From NCBI RefSeq assembly GCF_020687805.1, contig NZ_JAJEWQ010000001.1, forward strand, positions 391,191 through 455,190: 64,000 nucleotides of DNA, in the 5' to 3' direction. Positions 9,953-19,278 of the stretch are shown here, piece by piece. The notes under the pieces were generated by a model. That model saw only the letters and a list, made by a program, of their open reading frames with translations. It did no database searches and was not told the origin of the DNA. Within the stretch, counting starts at the first letter, position 1, and each line of letters begins with the position of its first letter. The position numbers were made by a program, and so were the translations under genes. This stretch comes from Planctobacterium marinum. GTDB taxonomy: Bacteria; Pseudomonadota; Gammaproteobacteria; Enterobacterales; Alteromonadaceae.

Positions 9953-10438
9953 TTATTTCACGTTTATCTTAACATAAGACGACTGCTTTACTTCTTCCAT
10001 TACCACATAAGTGCGTGATTCACTCACCCCGGGCAATCTAAGCAGTATATCACCTAATAATTTTCTGTAACTCGACATATCTGCAACCCGGGTTTTTAAC
10101 AGGTAATCAAAATTGCCGGAAACCAGATGGCATTCCTGAATATCTTCCAGCTTTTTAACCGCGTTGGAAAAATCTTCAAATATATCCACTGACGTTTTTA
10201 CCAGGGTGATTTCAACGAATACCAGCATTGCTGCCCCCAGCTTTTCTGGCGCAACCTGAGCCACGTAACCGGTAATGTAGCCCTGATTTTCCAGTCGCCT
10301 GACACGCTCCAGACAAGGCGTCGGGCTCAACCCCACCCGTTTAGACAATTCTACGTTAGACAGACGGCCATCGTTCTGCAACTCAATAAGTATCTTGCGA
10401 TCGATACGATCGAGGTCTTTTGGCGTTTTCACCAGCAT
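9953..10438 (-). CDS. lrp: Leucine-responsive regulatory protein Lrp
   Basis: The 161-residue regulator has an N-terminal helix-turn-helix (LDRIDRKILIELQNDGRLSN ... SPTPCLERVRRLE) and a C-terminal RAM/ligand domain, with full-length similarity to E. coli Lrp. Lrp forms octamers or hexadecamers and controls amino acid metabolism genes. It is divergent from ald with about 130 bases between starts, a placement that suggests Lrp-type control of alanine dehydrogenase. It heads the conserved lrp-ftsK-lolA-rarA order. Confidence 0.94.
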   Translation of the reverse strand: MLVKTPKDLDRIDRKILIELQNDGRLSNVELSKRVGLSPTPCLERVRRLENQGYITGYVAQVAPEKLGAAMLVFVEITLVKTSVDIFEDFSNAVKKLEDIQECHLVSGNFDYLLKTRVADMSSYRKLLGDILLRLPGVSESRTYVVMEEVKQSSYVKINVK

Positions 10439-10569
10439 ATTTTATATCGTTATTTAAACTTTTTCAGATATATAATCTGGGAATATAGCAAAATAAAGTG
10501 ATTCATTCTGCATTTTTTTACCTATACTCATCAAACATATTTTCTAACGAAATTAGGACCCTACTTGCT

Positions 10570-11700
10570 ATGTTGATTGGTGTACCAAAAGAAATAAAAA
10601 ATCACGAATACCGCGTTGGATTAACCCCAGCAGCGGTTAAAGAGTTTGTTATGCACGGCCATCAGGTGATGGTAGAAACCGATGCAGGCACGTCAATTGG
10701 CTTTACTAACGAACAGTATCAGGATGCTGGCGCAACAATCGTTGCTGCACCTGAAACCATTTTTGAAAAAGCGGAAATGATCGTTAAGGTAAAAGAGCCT
10801 CAGCCCAACGAATGTAAAATGCTGTCTGAAGGTCAGACACTGTACACCTATCTGCACTTAGCGCCGGATCCTACCCAAACCGATTTACTGGTTAAATCTG
10901 GTGCCACCTGTATCGCTTATGAAACCGTAACCGATCGCACAGGCGCTCTGCCCCTGTTGGCTCCTATGAGCGAAGTAGCAGGTCGTATGTCGGTTCAGGC
11001 AGGCGCGCACTTTCTGGAAAAAGCACAAGGTGGTAGCGGTACTCTGCTGGGTGGCGTACCGGGTGTGGCACCTGGTAAGGTTTTGATTATTGGCGGTGGC
11101 GTTGTTGGTACTAATGCTGCGAAGATGGCATTGGGCATGGGCGCTGATGTCACCATTTTAGATCGCTCTTTACCGCGATTAAGAGATTTGGACGATATCT
11201 TTGATGGCCGGGTTAAAACGGTATTCAGCACGGTTGATGCTATTGAGCATTATTCGTCTAAAGCGGATTTGGTAGTCGGTGCGGTGTTAATCCCTGGCGC
11301 TGCTGCGCCTAAACTGTTAACCAGAGAGCACATCAAAAATATGAAAGAAGGCTCGGTTGTAGTTGACGTTGCCATCGACCAGGGCGGCTGTTTCGAGACT
11401 TCTAAAGCCACCACGCATCAGGACCCGGTATATGTAGTGGATGGAGTTGTACATTACTGCGTTGCTAATATGCCAGGCGGCGTTGCCCGTACATCAACCA
11501 TGGCCTTAAACAATGCCACTTTGCCATTTGGTTTGGCGTTAGCCAACAAAGGACCGAAAAAAGCCATGTTGGATGACCCACATCTGTTAGCCGGTCTGAA
11601 TGTGCACAAAGGCAAAGTGACTTATAAAGCGGTTACTGATGCATTGGGTGAACAGCTGGGTCTGGAGTATATGGACGCAGCCCAGGCATTGTCGCTGTAA
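10570..11700 (+). CDS. ald: Alanine dehydrogenase
   Basis: Ald converts L-alanine to pyruvate and ammonia with NAD. I start the protein at the ATG giving [17 protein letters not shown], the canonical N-terminus, for 376 residues; an upstream GTG extension is not family-like. Visible features are Arg15 and a lysine near 75 (VKVKEPQ) for pyruvate binding, His96 region (YTYLHLAPD), and the nucleotide-binding loop [20 protein letters not shown]. It is divergent from lrp and closed by a terminator, so it is a single-gene unit. Confidence 0.96.
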   Translation: MLIGVPKEIKNHEYRVGLTPAAVKEFVMHGHQVMVETDAGTSIGFTNEQYQDAGATIVAAPETIFEKAEMIVKVKEPQPNECKMLSEGQTLYTYLHLAPDPTQTDLLVKSGATCIAYETVTDRTGALPLLAPMSEVAGRMSVQAGAHFLEKAQGGSGTLLGGVPGVAPGKVLIIGGGVVGTNAAKMALGMGADVTILDRSLPRLRDLDDIFDGRVKTVFSTVDAIEHYSSKADLVVGAVLIPGAAAPKLLTREHIKNMKEGSVVVDVAIDQGGCFETSKATTHQDPVYVVDGVVHYCVANMPGGVARTSTMALNNATLPFGLALANKGPKKAMLDDPHLLAGLNVHKGKVTYKAVTDALGEQLGLEYMDAAQALSL

Positions 11701-11716
11701 CAAATCGCATGTGATA

Positions 11717-11747
11717 AAAAAAGCGCCGGGAAATGTCGGCGCTTTTT
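11717..11747. terminator. Bidirectional terminator between ald and the EF-hand gene
   Basis: AAAAAGCGCCG and CGGCGCTTTTTT flank an eight-base loop. It has a T-run on both strands and lies between two convergent stops, so it can serve ald (plus) and the EF-hand gene (minus). Confidence 0.85.
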
Positions 11748-11769
11748 TGTTTCAGCTGAGTTTAATGGA

Positions 11770-12018
11770 TTAGTATTCCCACCAGTTGTCCTGCCACCAG
11801 GCAAGAAACTCGTCAAAATCAATAGAACCATCACCATTTTCATCAATCAGCGCAAAACCTTCCTGCGCCTGAGATTCCTTCGCTTTGGGGGAAATAACTT
11901 TTAATAGTTCAAAAAACTCACCAAAGTCGATTTCGCCGTTTTTGTCATTGTCGAAGAAATCAAACTCTTCACGGATCTGGTTAATTTTTTCTTGATCTAT
12001 TTCTTTTGTGTCGCTCAT
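11770..12018 (-). CDS. Small two-EF-hand calcium-binding protein
   Basis: The 82-residue acidic protein has no signal peptide and two canonical 12-residue EF loops: residues 23-34 (DNDKNGEIDFGE) and 59-70 (DENGDGSIDFDE). Both have oxygen ligands at 1, 3, 5 and 12 and Gly at position 6, so both should bind calcium. The C-terminus is rich in tryptophan (EFLAWWQDNWWEY). It resembles a stand-alone calmodulin-like sensor or buffer; no enzymatic domain is present. It sits upstream-adjacent to nothing functionally telling, between ald and trhO. Confidence 0.8.
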   Translation of the reverse strand: MSDTKEIDQEKINQIREEFDFFDNDKNGEIDFGEFFELLKVISPKAKESQAQEGFALIDENGDGSIDFDEFLAWWQDNWWEY

Positions 12019-12111
12019 CAGTAAGCTTCCGTTTTCTGTTCTTTAACCCAGTGTAAACGCTAGACTGCGCTGGTGTCTACACTTGCGTTTTCCAAATGGA
12101 CTGAGCCTCAC

Positions 12112-13098
12112 TTAGCTTTTAGCAGCCTGGCGTTGAGCACGTCGCTCGTTGATTTTCAACTTGCGCATTTTGTTCATAACATCACGTGCTTCTGTGCCTA
12201 TATGCTCTTCATTACGCTCTTTAGACAAGGCAATTTGCTTCTCTCTTTCACGAAAACGCTCTATTTGAGCATCACTGTGTTGGCCAAAACAATGCGGACA
12301 GGAAACGCCTGATTCATACTTATCGCTTTGCTTATCTTCTTCAGTAATTGGCAGTCGGCAGGCGTAACATTGGTCGTAGTGGCTTTTTTCCAGATCGTGA
12401 TTAACGGCTACCCGGTTATCAAATACGAAACAATCACCTTCCCATAAACTCTGCTCTTTGGGCACATCTTCCAGGTATTTTAAAATACCACCTTCCAGGT
12501 GATACACCTCTTCAAAGCCTTGTTCTTTCATGAAAGCAGTGGACTTCTCGCAGCGAATGCCGCCGGTGCAAAACATCGCTACTTTCTTGTTTTTATTGGG
12601 GTCCATATTGTCAGCAACATACTGAGGAAACTCCCGGAAAGTCTCGGTTTTTGGATTGATAGCGTGCTTAAAAGTACCAATGCCAATTTCGTAATCGTTG
12701 CGGGTATCGATAACTGTCACATCTGGATCAGAGATCAGCGCGTTCCAGTCTTCGGGTTTAACGTAGGTTCCCACCGTTTTACGCGGGTCGATGCCTTCCA
12801 CGCCCATGGTAACGATTTCTTTTTTCAATTTTACCTTGGTGCGGTAAAAAGGTTGCGTGTCTTCGTATGATTCTTTGAAGGAAATCGGGTTGATGCGCTC
12901 ATCCTGATTAAGGTATGCCAGCAAGGCATCAATGGCTTCTCTGGTACCTGATACGGTACCGTTTATGCCTTCACTAGCAAGCAGCAATGTGCCCTTTATG
13001 CCTTGCTCTTCCATATAGGTTAAGAGTGGCTGACGTATTTCCTGATAGTTTTCCAGTGCCACAAATTTATACATGGCACAGATGACGACTTGATTCAT
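12112..13098 (-). CDS. trhO: tRNA uridine(34) hydroxylase TrhO (YceA)
   Basis: TrhO makes 5-hydroxyuridine at wobble position 34 of tRNA by an oxygen-dependent route. I start the protein at the ATG with GGAG upstream ([12 protein letters not shown]), giving 328 residues; the longer frame is not family-like. An N-terminal ferredoxin-like domain precedes a rhodanese domain with the catalytic loop [11 protein letters not shown], and a C-terminal part carries paired cysteines (CYAC and CPHC) likely binding zinc. Its neighbours give no pathway link. Confidence 0.93.
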   Translation of the reverse strand: MNQVVICAMYKFVALENYQEIRQPLLTYMEEQGIKGTLLLASEGINGTVSGTREAIDALLAYLNQDERINPISFKESYEDTQPFYRTKVKLKKEIVTMGVEGIDPRKTVGTYVKPEDWNALISDPDVTVIDTRNDYEIGIGTFKHAINPKTETFREFPQYVADNMDPNKNKKVAMFCTGGIRCEKSTAFMKEQGFEEVYHLEGGILKYLEDVPKEQSLWEGDCFVFDNRVAVNHDLEKSHYDQCYACRLPITEEDKQSDKYESGVSCPHCFGQHSDAQIERFREREKQIALSKERNEEHIGTEARDVMNKMRKLKINERRAQRQAAKS

Positions 13099-13146
13099 AT
13101 TGTTCTCCGCTATCCGGATCTTTAATCCGGTGCAAATTAAATTAAC

Positions 13147-13169
13147 CACTGCCAGGATTTCAGGCAGTG
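13147..13169 (-). terminator. Possible terminator after the fab-tatD gene run
   Basis: CACTGCC and GGCAGTG form a perfect 7 bp stem with a nine-base loop, followed on the minus strand by GTTAATTTAATTTG. The U-tract is weak, so this may be only a 3'-end hairpin after tatD. Confidence 0.35.
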
Positions 13170-13220
13170 TACAAAAAGCGCGCGGATTCTAGCTTACCGA
13201 GGCTTTTTACGCAAACCTGC

Positions 13221-13994
13221 TCAACCGACTCTGGCTAACGGGAAGAGTTTAAAAAAGTTATCTGTGGTGATTTTTGCCAGTTTCTCCAGCGGTATTTCTC
13301 TTAAATCGGCGATAAACTGAGCGACATCTTTGACATAAGCCGGCTGATTTTGTTTACCTCTGTGCGGTACGGGAGCCAGCCAGGGCGAGTCAGTTTCCAC
13401 TAAGAGGCGATCCAGCGGAATTTTTTTCACGACATCTCTGAGTTCAGCGGCGTTTCTGAAAGTAACAATACCCGATATGGAGATATAAAAGCCCAAATCT
13501 AAAGCAGCTTTGGCCATCTCCCAGTTTTCAGTAAAACAATGCAAAACCCCACCACACTGTTCGCCGCCGTGTTCCTTCAGTAAGGCGATAGTATCTTCAC
13601 GTGCGTCTCTGGTATGTATAACCAGCGGTTTGTTGAGCTGATTAGCCACCTGAATATGTTCAACAAAGGATTTGATCTGCACCGCTTTGCTTTCCGGCGA
13701 ATAAAAATAATCCAGCCCGGTCTCACCAATCGCTACGACGTTTTCTGCCTGTGCCGCTTTTAATAATTCGGCCTGAGGACAGGCTTCATCCTGGTGTAAC
13801 GGATGGACACCACAGGTTGCATAAACATTAGGCAAACCGTTGATCATATCCATCATACTGTAAAAATCGTTGACCGAAACACAAACACATAGAAAGTGAT
13901 CAACCCCTTGTGCATTGGCGGTATTAATCACGTCTGTTAATTCTTCTTTGGTTTTATCTAATCGATCAAGATGACAGTGGGAATCCACCAACAT
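13221..13994 (-). CDS. ycfH: TatD family metal-dependent hydrolase (YcfH)
   Basis: The 257-residue amidohydrolase-fold protein has the metal ligands Asp4, His6 and His8 in VDSHCHLDRL, Glu in GETGLDYFYS, His in VIHTRDA, His in LHCFTEN and Asp in ETDSPWLAP. This is a complete TatD active site, consistent with a 3'-5' DNA/RNA exonuclease or D-aminoacyl-tRNA deacylase activity reported for the family. It follows holB by 26 bases, as ycfH follows holB in E. coli. Confidence 0.93.
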   Translation of the reverse strand: MLVDSHCHLDRLDKTKEELTDVINTANAQGVDHFLCVCVSVNDFYSMMDMINGLPNVYATCGVHPLHQDEACPQAELLKAAQAENVVAIGETGLDYFYSPESKAVQIKSFVEHIQVANQLNKPLVIHTRDAREDTIALLKEHGGEQCGGVLHCFTENWEMAKAALDLGFYISISGIVTFRNAAELRDVVKKIPLDRLLVETDSPWLAPVPHRGKQNQPAYVKDVAQFIADLREIPLEKLAKITTDNFFKLFPLARVG

Positions 13995-14020
13995 TACACA
14001 CTCCGGTATTATTTAATTGA

Positions 14021-14902
14021 TTACAGCAGGGTCGAAAACTGACGCCAGGATTGTAACATTTTTTCGATGATAAGGGTTTTGTTAACGCCCTGCATGTTCA
14101 GGTTTTTACTGGCTGACAACAGTTCATTGTGCATAGCAAACACTTTGAGGCTGAGTTCATCTGAAATCTCGGAGCGCTTTATTTCATTGAGTTTGTAAGC
14201 CATCCAGTCCAGTAAAAGGTGATGTTCTTCCAACAGCTTGTTGGGCATAGCGCCACTACTGTTTATCTTTTGCAGATTTTTAAGCCAGTCGAAGCACTCC
14301 AGCAGCGCCTCATCTTTGAGTATAGCGTTAATGAGCAATGGCCGGGACCAGTAAAGTGCTAACAGCAATGTATCTGACGGGGCTCCCTGTGCTTGCAACC
14401 ACTGCTCAACAATCGCCTTATCCGTGATCTGTACCAGTTGTTTCTCACAGCGACTCAGTATCGTTGGAAGCAATTCATTGGCACTGGTGGCTGACATCAG
14501 AATATAGGTTTTGCGGGTTGGCTCTTCCAGTGTCTTTAACAGTGCGTTAGAGGCTGCCACAGTCATCTTATGGGCATTTTCAATGATCAGTATTTTATCT
14601 AACCCTAAGTGAGAAGTTTGATTCAGTCGGCTAATGCCCTCCCGTATGACATCGACCCCAATCGTTTTTTCGTAAGGTGTCAAAATGAGATCCGGATGAT
14701 TACCCGCGGCATAGAGGGTGCAGGACTGGCACTGACCACATGCACTTTTATTCACACATAACAGGTTACGTGCCATTTGTTGCAGTATCTCTGACTTCCC
14801 GGTACCCCGGCTGCCGATAAATAACAAACCATGATGCAATTTTTGTTGTTTGGCGCGGGCCATTAGCCCGTTAAACTGATTTTCGAACCAGGGATAAATC
14901 AT
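14021..14902 (-). CDS. holB: DNA polymerase III subunit delta'
   Basis: Delta' is a stator subunit of the clamp loader. The 293-residue protein has a P-loop-like GSRGTGKS at 30-37, a four-cysteine zinc module (Cys49, 55, 58, 61), a LLKTLEEP segment and sensor-1-like ILMSATSANELLPTILSRC. The C-terminal part is the oligomerisation domain. Its start codon comes one base after the mltG stop. In E. coli and most relatives tmk lies between these two genes; here there is no room for it. Confidence 0.93.
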   Translation of the reverse strand: MIYPWFENQFNGLMARAKQQKLHHGLLFIGSRGTGKSEILQQMARNLLCVNKSACGQCQSCTLYAAGNHPDLILTPYEKTIGVDVIREGISRLNQTSHLGLDKILIIENAHKMTVAASNALLKTLEEPTRKTYILMSATSANELLPTILSRCEKQLVQITDKAIVEQWLQAQGAPSDTLLLALYWSRPLLINAILKDEALLECFDWLKNLQKINSSGAMPNKLLEEHHLLLDWMAYKLNEIKRSEISDELSLKVFAMHNELLSASKNLNMQGVNKTLIIEKMLQSWRQFSTLL

Positions 14903-14903
14903 C

Positions 14904-15896
14904 TTATAAACCTAACTGATACTTTCTGACTGCGGCATTGTGCTGTTGCAGGGTTTCTGAAAACTGGTGGCTGCCATCGCCTTTCGAAACAAAATAATAT
15001 TCCTCTGTCATGGCCGGATTTAGCGCAGCAACGATAGACTCTTTGCTGGCCATTGCAATGGGTGTGGGCGGTAAGCCTTTAATGACATAGGTGTTGTAAG
15101 GAGTACTCTGGCGTAAATGAGCCCGGGTTAAGTTACCATCAAAATTACTTCCAATTCCGTAAATCACGGTAGGGTCGGTTTGCAAACGCATATTATCCCT
15201 GAGTCGGTTGACAAAAACACCGGAAATTCGCGGTCGCTCTTCAGCCACTCCGGTTTCTTTTTCGATGATTGACGCCAGTATCAGTGCTTCGTAAGGGGTA
15301 TTTACAGGTAACATGCCTTGCCGGTTTGCCCACTGTTCCTGTAAAAAACGTTGCATATTATCGTACATGCGTACTACCAACGCTGATAGTGGCGTCTGGT
15401 AACGGACATCATAAGTTTCAGGTAACAATAGTCCTTCCAAAGAGGGATGGGTTGTGTCTAACAGGGTTAACAATTCCTCATCGGAGAGATCATTGTGAAT
15501 AAAGTCCTGTTGTGATAATTCGTTGCGCCACTGTTGCCAGGTAAGCCCCTCCACCAATGTGATGCGATAGGTCTTTTCTTTGCCAGCGGAAATATCAGCC
15601 AATAACTGTTGCAGGCTGGCTCCGGGCACCAGACTGTAATGCCCCTGCTTTATGGGATATTCATCGGCCAGCAGGCGAATATGGAGTTTTAGCAGCAGGG
15701 AGTTTTCTATCAGCCCCTGTTTGTCGAGCTTGTGCAATAAGCCGGTAAGAGGTTCACCGCGCGCCACATCCAAGGTTTGTTCCTGGGTAACATTAATGGG
15801 TTGCGCCACAACAGCAAAAAACGCTTTGGATGCAAACCAAATACTCAAAAGTGCGGAGACGCCAACTACGACAATAAAAATCCTGCGTTTGAACAC
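14904..15896 (-). CDS. mltG: Endolytic murein transglycosylase MltG (YceG)
   Basis: MltG cuts nascent glycan strands and sets peptidoglycan chain ends. The 330-residue protein has one N-terminal membrane anchor (FIVVVGVSALLSIWFASKAF), a LysM-like region and the YceG catalytic domain. The catalytic glutamate lies in ILASIIEKETGVAEERPRISGVF, followed by LQTDPTVIYGIG and PYNTYVIKGLPPTPIA. It follows pabC by four bases and is followed directly by holB, with tmk missing. Confidence 0.95.
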   Translation of the reverse strand: MFKRRIFIVVVGVSALLSIWFASKAFFAVVAQPINVTQEQTLDVARGEPLTGLLHKLDKQGLIENSLLLKLHIRLLADEYPIKQGHYSLVPGASLQQLLADISAGKEKTYRITLVEGLTWQQWRNELSQQDFIHNDLSDEELLTLLDTTHPSLEGLLLPETYDVRYQTPLSALVVRMYDNMQRFLQEQWANRQGMLPVNTPYEALILASIIEKETGVAEERPRISGVFVNRLRDNMRLQTDPTVIYGIGSNFDGNLTRAHLRQSTPYNTYVIKGLPPTPIAMASKESIVAALNPAMTEEYYFVSKGDGSHQFSETLQQHNAAVRKYQLGL

Positions 15897-15900
15897 TGCT

Positions 15901-16722
15901 CTAGATTCCCTTTATAGTTAGATGTTGATTCAATTTCACCTGTAATCTGGTTACATTCTGGTTGCTTAAATGGATTGATTGCTCAGCACCCAGGCGCAAA
16001 CAATTCACCGCAACAACACGCATTAAACTATTGCAGATCAGCATGTCGGTGGCCTGCTCTAAGGCATTCAGAGAGGCTCTGATGTGTGTGACCTGTTGGT
16101 TATTTGTATGTAAATACTGAATCAGATGGTTACGCATAACACCTTCAACCCCTGAAAAATGAAGGTCCGGGGTAAACCAACGGTTGTGACTTTTCCAAAA
16201 CACATTGCCGGCGGTGACTTCCACAATTTTGTTATCCGTATCCAGTACCAACATATCCTGTGCAGCGTTTAGCTCTAGTTTTAACAGACTTTGCTCTAAA
16301 CGATTCAGATGCTTTAAGCCCGCGAGCGAGGGCTGTTTGCTCAGGCGATTGTCCGCGACGGATAACTCAATACCTTGCTTTTGCCATTGGCTATAATCAG
16401 GTTGCCCTTCCATCACTTTAATGTAACACCTGGGCTGCATAACAGTGTCACGGGCATAACCTCTGCCACCATCACCTGCAGAGATGATGATTTTGACAAC
16501 CCCGCAATGTATGGACTTAACCGCTTCAGACACTTGCCTTCTTAGCGAATCCAGGTCTTGTTCTGTTACCGGAATACGCAATTTTTGGCTGCCAGACTTA
16601 AGCCGCAACAAGTGCGCTTCCAGCAACTCTATTTCACCAAGCTCTATCGCCGCCGTAGTGAAACAACCGTCACCATAACTGGCAGCTCTGGATTCAAAAG
16701 GATAATCGAAACTTATATGCAT
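15901..16722 (-). CDS. pabC: Aminodeoxychorismate lyase
   Basis: PabC turns 4-amino-4-deoxychorismate into p-aminobenzoate and pyruvate for folate synthesis. The 273-residue class IV PLP protein shows RAASYGDGCFTT near the N-terminus, the LKHLNRLEQSLL segment holding the PLP lysine, and E-V-T-A-G-N-V-F plus GVEGVMRN later. The start codon follows immediately after the T-run of the fabF terminator and has no Shine-Dalgarno. Synteny fabF-pabC-mltG agrees with E. coli. Confidence 0.92.
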   Translation of the reverse strand: MHISFDYPFESRAASYGDGCFTTAAIELGEIELLEAHLLRLKSGSQKLRIPVTEQDLDSLRRQVSEAVKSIHCGVVKIIISAGDGGRGYARDTVMQPRCYIKVMEGQPDYSQWQKQGIELSVADNRLSKQPSLAGLKHLNRLEQSLLKLELNAAQDMLVLDTDNKIVEVTAGNVFWKSHNRWFTPDLHFSGVEGVMRNHLIQYLHTNNQQVTHIRASLNALEQATDMLICNSLMRVVAVNCLRLGAEQSIHLSNQNVTRLQVKLNQHLTIKGI

Positions 16723-16747
16723 AAAAAAAGCCTGTATAAACAGGCCT
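16723..16747 (-). terminator. Intrinsic terminator between fabF and pabC, abutting the pabC start codon
   Basis: On the minus strand, AAAGGCCTG-TTTATA-CAGGCTTTTTTT forms a short stem with seven T residues. The next three bases are the pabC ATG. Most fabF transcripts probably end here; read-through RNA would have the pabC start buried at the hairpin. Confidence 0.65.
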
Positions 16748-16770
16748 TTATTGTGACAGTTTTTGGCTGA

Positions 16771-18012
16771 CTATGAAATACGTTTCAGTAATACAGAACC
16801 GTTGGTACCACCAAAACCAAAGGAGTTACACAAGGCGTAGTCTTGCTCAAAGCCTTTAGCTTTACCGGCCACAAAATCCAGATCACAACCTTCTCCGGGC
16901 GTGGTCAGGTTCATGGTGGGTGGTGCCACTTTATCGCGCAGCGCTAAAATGGTAAAAATGGTCTCCACTGATCCTGCTGCACCCAACAGGTGACCTGTCA
17001 TGGACTTAGTAGAGCTGACCAACAGCTTTTTCGCATGTTCACCAAAAATTGACTTAATACCAGCTACCTCTGCGACATCACCTGCCGGCGTGGACGTGCC
17101 GTGAGCATTGATATAACCCACGACTTCCGGGGAAACACCGGCATCGTTTAGGGCATTTTGCATTGCCGCAGCACCACCTTCGCCGTTCTCTGGTGGTGAA
17201 GTCATATGATAAGCATCGCCACTCATGCCAAAACCAACCAGTTCAGCATAAATTTCTGCGCCACGAGCTTTAGCACTTTCATACTCTTCAAGCACTACGA
17301 CACCTGCGCCCTCGCCCATGACAAAACCGTCCCGATCGGCGTCCCATGGACGACTGGCGGCCTGCGGGTCGTCGTTACGCGAAGACAGTGCTCTGGCAGC
17401 AGCAAAGCCCCCCATGCCTAATGGCGTGATAGCGGCTTCGGCACCACCGGCCACCATAGCGTCGGCGTCACCGTAGGCAATCGTACGCGCAGCAATACCG
17501 ATATTATGCACACCAGTGGTACAGGCAGTTACGATATTCAGATTTGGCCCTTTTAAGCCTTCCATAATAGACAGGAAGCCAGAAATCATATTGGTGATGG
17601 TAGAGGGTACGAAAAACGGAGAAATTCTTCTGGGACCGGAATTGGTTAGCTTAGTGTGATTTTCTTCAATCAAACCCAGACCACCGATACCGGAGCCGAT
17701 GGCAACACCGACTCGTGATGCATTGTCTTCGGTGATTACCAGACCAGAATCCGCAAGCGCCTGTTTACCCGCGGCAATACCGTACTGGATAAACAGGTCC
17801 ATTTTTTTGGTTTCTTTTTTAGGGATATAAGATTCTACGTCAAAGTCTTTAACTTCGCCTGCAAAGCGAGTACTGAAATCAGACGCGTCAAAGCGTGTGA
17901 TTTCCCCTATTCCACTTTTCCCGGCCAGAACATTTGACCAGGTAGAAGCAACATCGTTGCCGAGTGGAGACAGGATACCAAGACCAGTAACGACAACACG
18001 TCTTTTAGACAT
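16771..18012 (-). CDS. fabF: 3-oxoacyl-ACP synthase II (FabF)
   Basis: FabF condenses malonyl-ACP with growing acyl-ACP, including the temperature-sensitive step to cis-vaccenate. The 413-residue thiolase-fold protein has the active cysteine in [11 protein letters not shown], histidines in [11 protein letters not shown] and [13 protein letters not shown], and the [13 protein letters not shown]-terminus. It follows acpP with a terminator between them, and it ends in a terminator before pabC. Length is the usual one. Confidence 0.97.
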   Translation of the reverse strand: MSKRRVVVTGLGILSPLGNDVASTWSNVLAGKSGIGEITRFDASDFSTRFAGEVKDFDVESYIPKKETKKMDLFIQYGIAAGKQALADSGLVITEDNASRVGVAIGSGIGGLGLIEENHTKLTNSGPRRISPFFVPSTITNMISGFLSIMEGLKGPNLNIVTACTTGVHNIGIAARTIAYGDADAMVAGGAEAAITPLGMGGFAAARALSSRNDDPQAASRPWDADRDGFVMGEGAGVVVLEEYESAKARGAEIYAELVGFGMSGDAYHMTSPPENGEGGAAAMQNALNDAGVSPEVVGYINAHGTSTPAGDVAEVAGIKSIFGEHAKKLLVSSTKSMTGHLLGAAGSVETIFTILALRDKVAPPTMNLTTPGEGCDLDFVAGKAKGFEQDYALCNSFGFGGTNGSVLLKRIS

Positions 18013-18070
18013 ATAAGCCTCCGCTGGAGAAACTGGATAGTGTATTTAAAAATATTTTCATACAGATACA

Positions 18071-18097
18071 AAAAAACGGCCCTGGAGAGCCGTTTTA
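18071..18097 (-). terminator. Terminator or attenuator between acpP and fabF
   Basis: On the minus strand AAAACGGC-TCTCCAGG-GCCGTTTTTTT gives a stem with a T-run just after acpP. Partial read-through would explain why acpP can be made in large excess over fabF. Confidence 0.75.
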
Positions 18098-18113
18098 TAT
18101 TCAACTTTGACTC

Positions 18114-18350
18114 TTACGCGTCTTTGTTTGCGTTGATGTAGTCGATAGCTGATTGAACAGTTGTGATTTTCTCAGCTTCTTCATCAGGAATCTCAGTGTC
18201 GAATTCCTCTTCCAAAGCCATAACCAACTCAACTGTGTCCAGTGAATCAGCGCCCAGGTCATCTACGAATGAAGCTTCTGGTTTAACTTCTTCTTCTTTA
18301 ACGCCCAGTTGCTCAACGATAATCTTAGTTACGCGATCTTCAATACTCAT
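18114..18350 (-). CDS. acpP: Acyl carrier protein
   Basis: AcpP carries acyl chains as thioesters on 4'-phosphopantetheine. I start at the ATG giving [17 protein letters not shown] with AGGA upstream, for 78 residues, exactly the E. coli size; the longer reading frame adds nine non-family residues. The attachment serine is Ser36 in the invariant [13 protein letters not shown]. The product is strongly acidic. It has its own likely promoter after fabG and a terminator before fabF, so it can be expressed independently. Confidence 0.97.
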   Translation of the reverse strand: MSIEDRVTKIIVEQLGVKEEEVKPEASFVDDLGADSLDTVELVMALEEEFDTEIPDEEAEKITTVQSAIDYINANKDA

Positions 18351-18394
18351 ATTTTTAGTTATCCTAACTTTTAGCAAGTTGTAAAATTGCGGTT

Positions 18395-18423
18395 AGTCTA
18401 TGCTTCAAATCCCAACCATGCAA
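18395..18423 (-). promoter_or_regulatory. Candidate acpP promoter
   Basis: On the minus strand TTGCAT, 17 bases, then TAGACT lie upstream of acpP in the fabG-acpP gap. Hexamers are imperfect but spacing is ideal, and a private promoter for acpP is known in E. coli. Confidence 0.4.
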
Positions 18424-18442
18424 GCATGACCATGGGTTTTTT

Positions 18443-18459
18443 GGCTGGTCTAACCACCA
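18443..18459 (-). promoter_or_regulatory. FadR-like operator half-match upstream of acpP
   Basis: The minus strand core TGGTTAGACCAG differs at one base from the FadR core TGGTCNGACCAG. The outer arms do not match well. It lies upstream of the candidate acpP promoter, where an activator could bind. This is a by-eye match only. Confidence 0.3.
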
Positions 18460-18516
18460 ATTTAGCACATTTAATATTTATTCATAAAGCATTTGCGAAA
18501 TTTTTTACAAAGTCGC

Positions 18517-19254
18517 TTAAACCATGAACATGCCACCATTCACATGAATGGTTTCACCAGTAATATAAGCCGCACCATCAGATGCCAGGAATGCAACTGT
18601 TGCTGCAATTTCCTCAGGTTTACCCAGGCGCTCCATTGGCACATCCTTCATAATCCCGGCTTTCTGGTCATCCGTTAACACCTTGGTCATGTCGGTATCA
18701 ATAAAACCCGGAGATACCACGTTTACAGTGATACCGCGAGATGCAATCTCGCGCGCCATGGATTTACTGAAACCAACTAAACCCGCCTTAGCTGCTGAGT
18801 AATTGGTTTGACCAGGGTTACCGCTACTACCTACTACAGAACCAATATTGATGATTCTGCCAGCACGCTTTTTCATCATTGGCCGTAAAACGGCCTTAGA
18901 CATGCGGAAAATAGACGTCAGGTTAGTATCCAGAATGGACTGCCACTCGTCGTCTTTCATGCGCATTAACAGGTTGTCTTTGGTGATACCGGCGTTATTG
19001 ACCAGTATATCCACATCGCCATATTGCTCTTTGACTGCAGCAAGTAAGGCTTCGATGGATTCCTGGCTGGAAACGTCCAGCACTTTACCTGACCCATTCT
19101 CGCCCAGGTATTCACTGATAGCGGCAGCGCCCTTTTCTGATGTAGCTGTACCCACAACAGTCGCGCCCTGCGCCACCAAAGCTTCCGCAATGGCTTTACC
19201 AATGCCTCGGCTGGCACCGGTTACCAGCGAAACTTTACCTTCTAAGTTTGCCAT
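18517..19254 (-). CDS. fabG: 3-oxoacyl-ACP reductase FabG
   Basis: FabG reduces 3-oxoacyl-ACP with NADPH. The 245-residue short-chain dehydrogenase has the cofactor loop TGASRGIG at 12-19, NNAGITKDNLLMRM, the catalytic Ser in IGSVVGSSGNPGQ, and Tyr-Lys in NYSAAKAGLVGF. The C-terminus ITGETIHVNGGMFMV is typical of FabG rather than other SDRs. It follows fabD by 24 bases in the plsX-fabH-fabD-fabG order. Confidence 0.97.
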   Translation of the reverse strand: MANLEGKVSLVTGASRGIGKAIAEALVAQGATVVGTATSEKGAAAISEYLGENGSGKVLDVSSQESIEALLAAVKEQYGDVDILVNNAGITKDNLLMRMKDDEWQSILDTNLTSIFRMSKAVLRPMMKKRAGRIINIGSVVGSSGNPGQTNYSAAKAGLVGFSKSMAREIASRGITVNVVSPGFIDTDMTKVLTDDQKAGIMKDVPMERLGKPEEIAATVAFLASDGAAYITGETIHVNGGMFMV

Positions 19255-19278
19255 TTTTACTTTCTCTCTTAGATAGTT

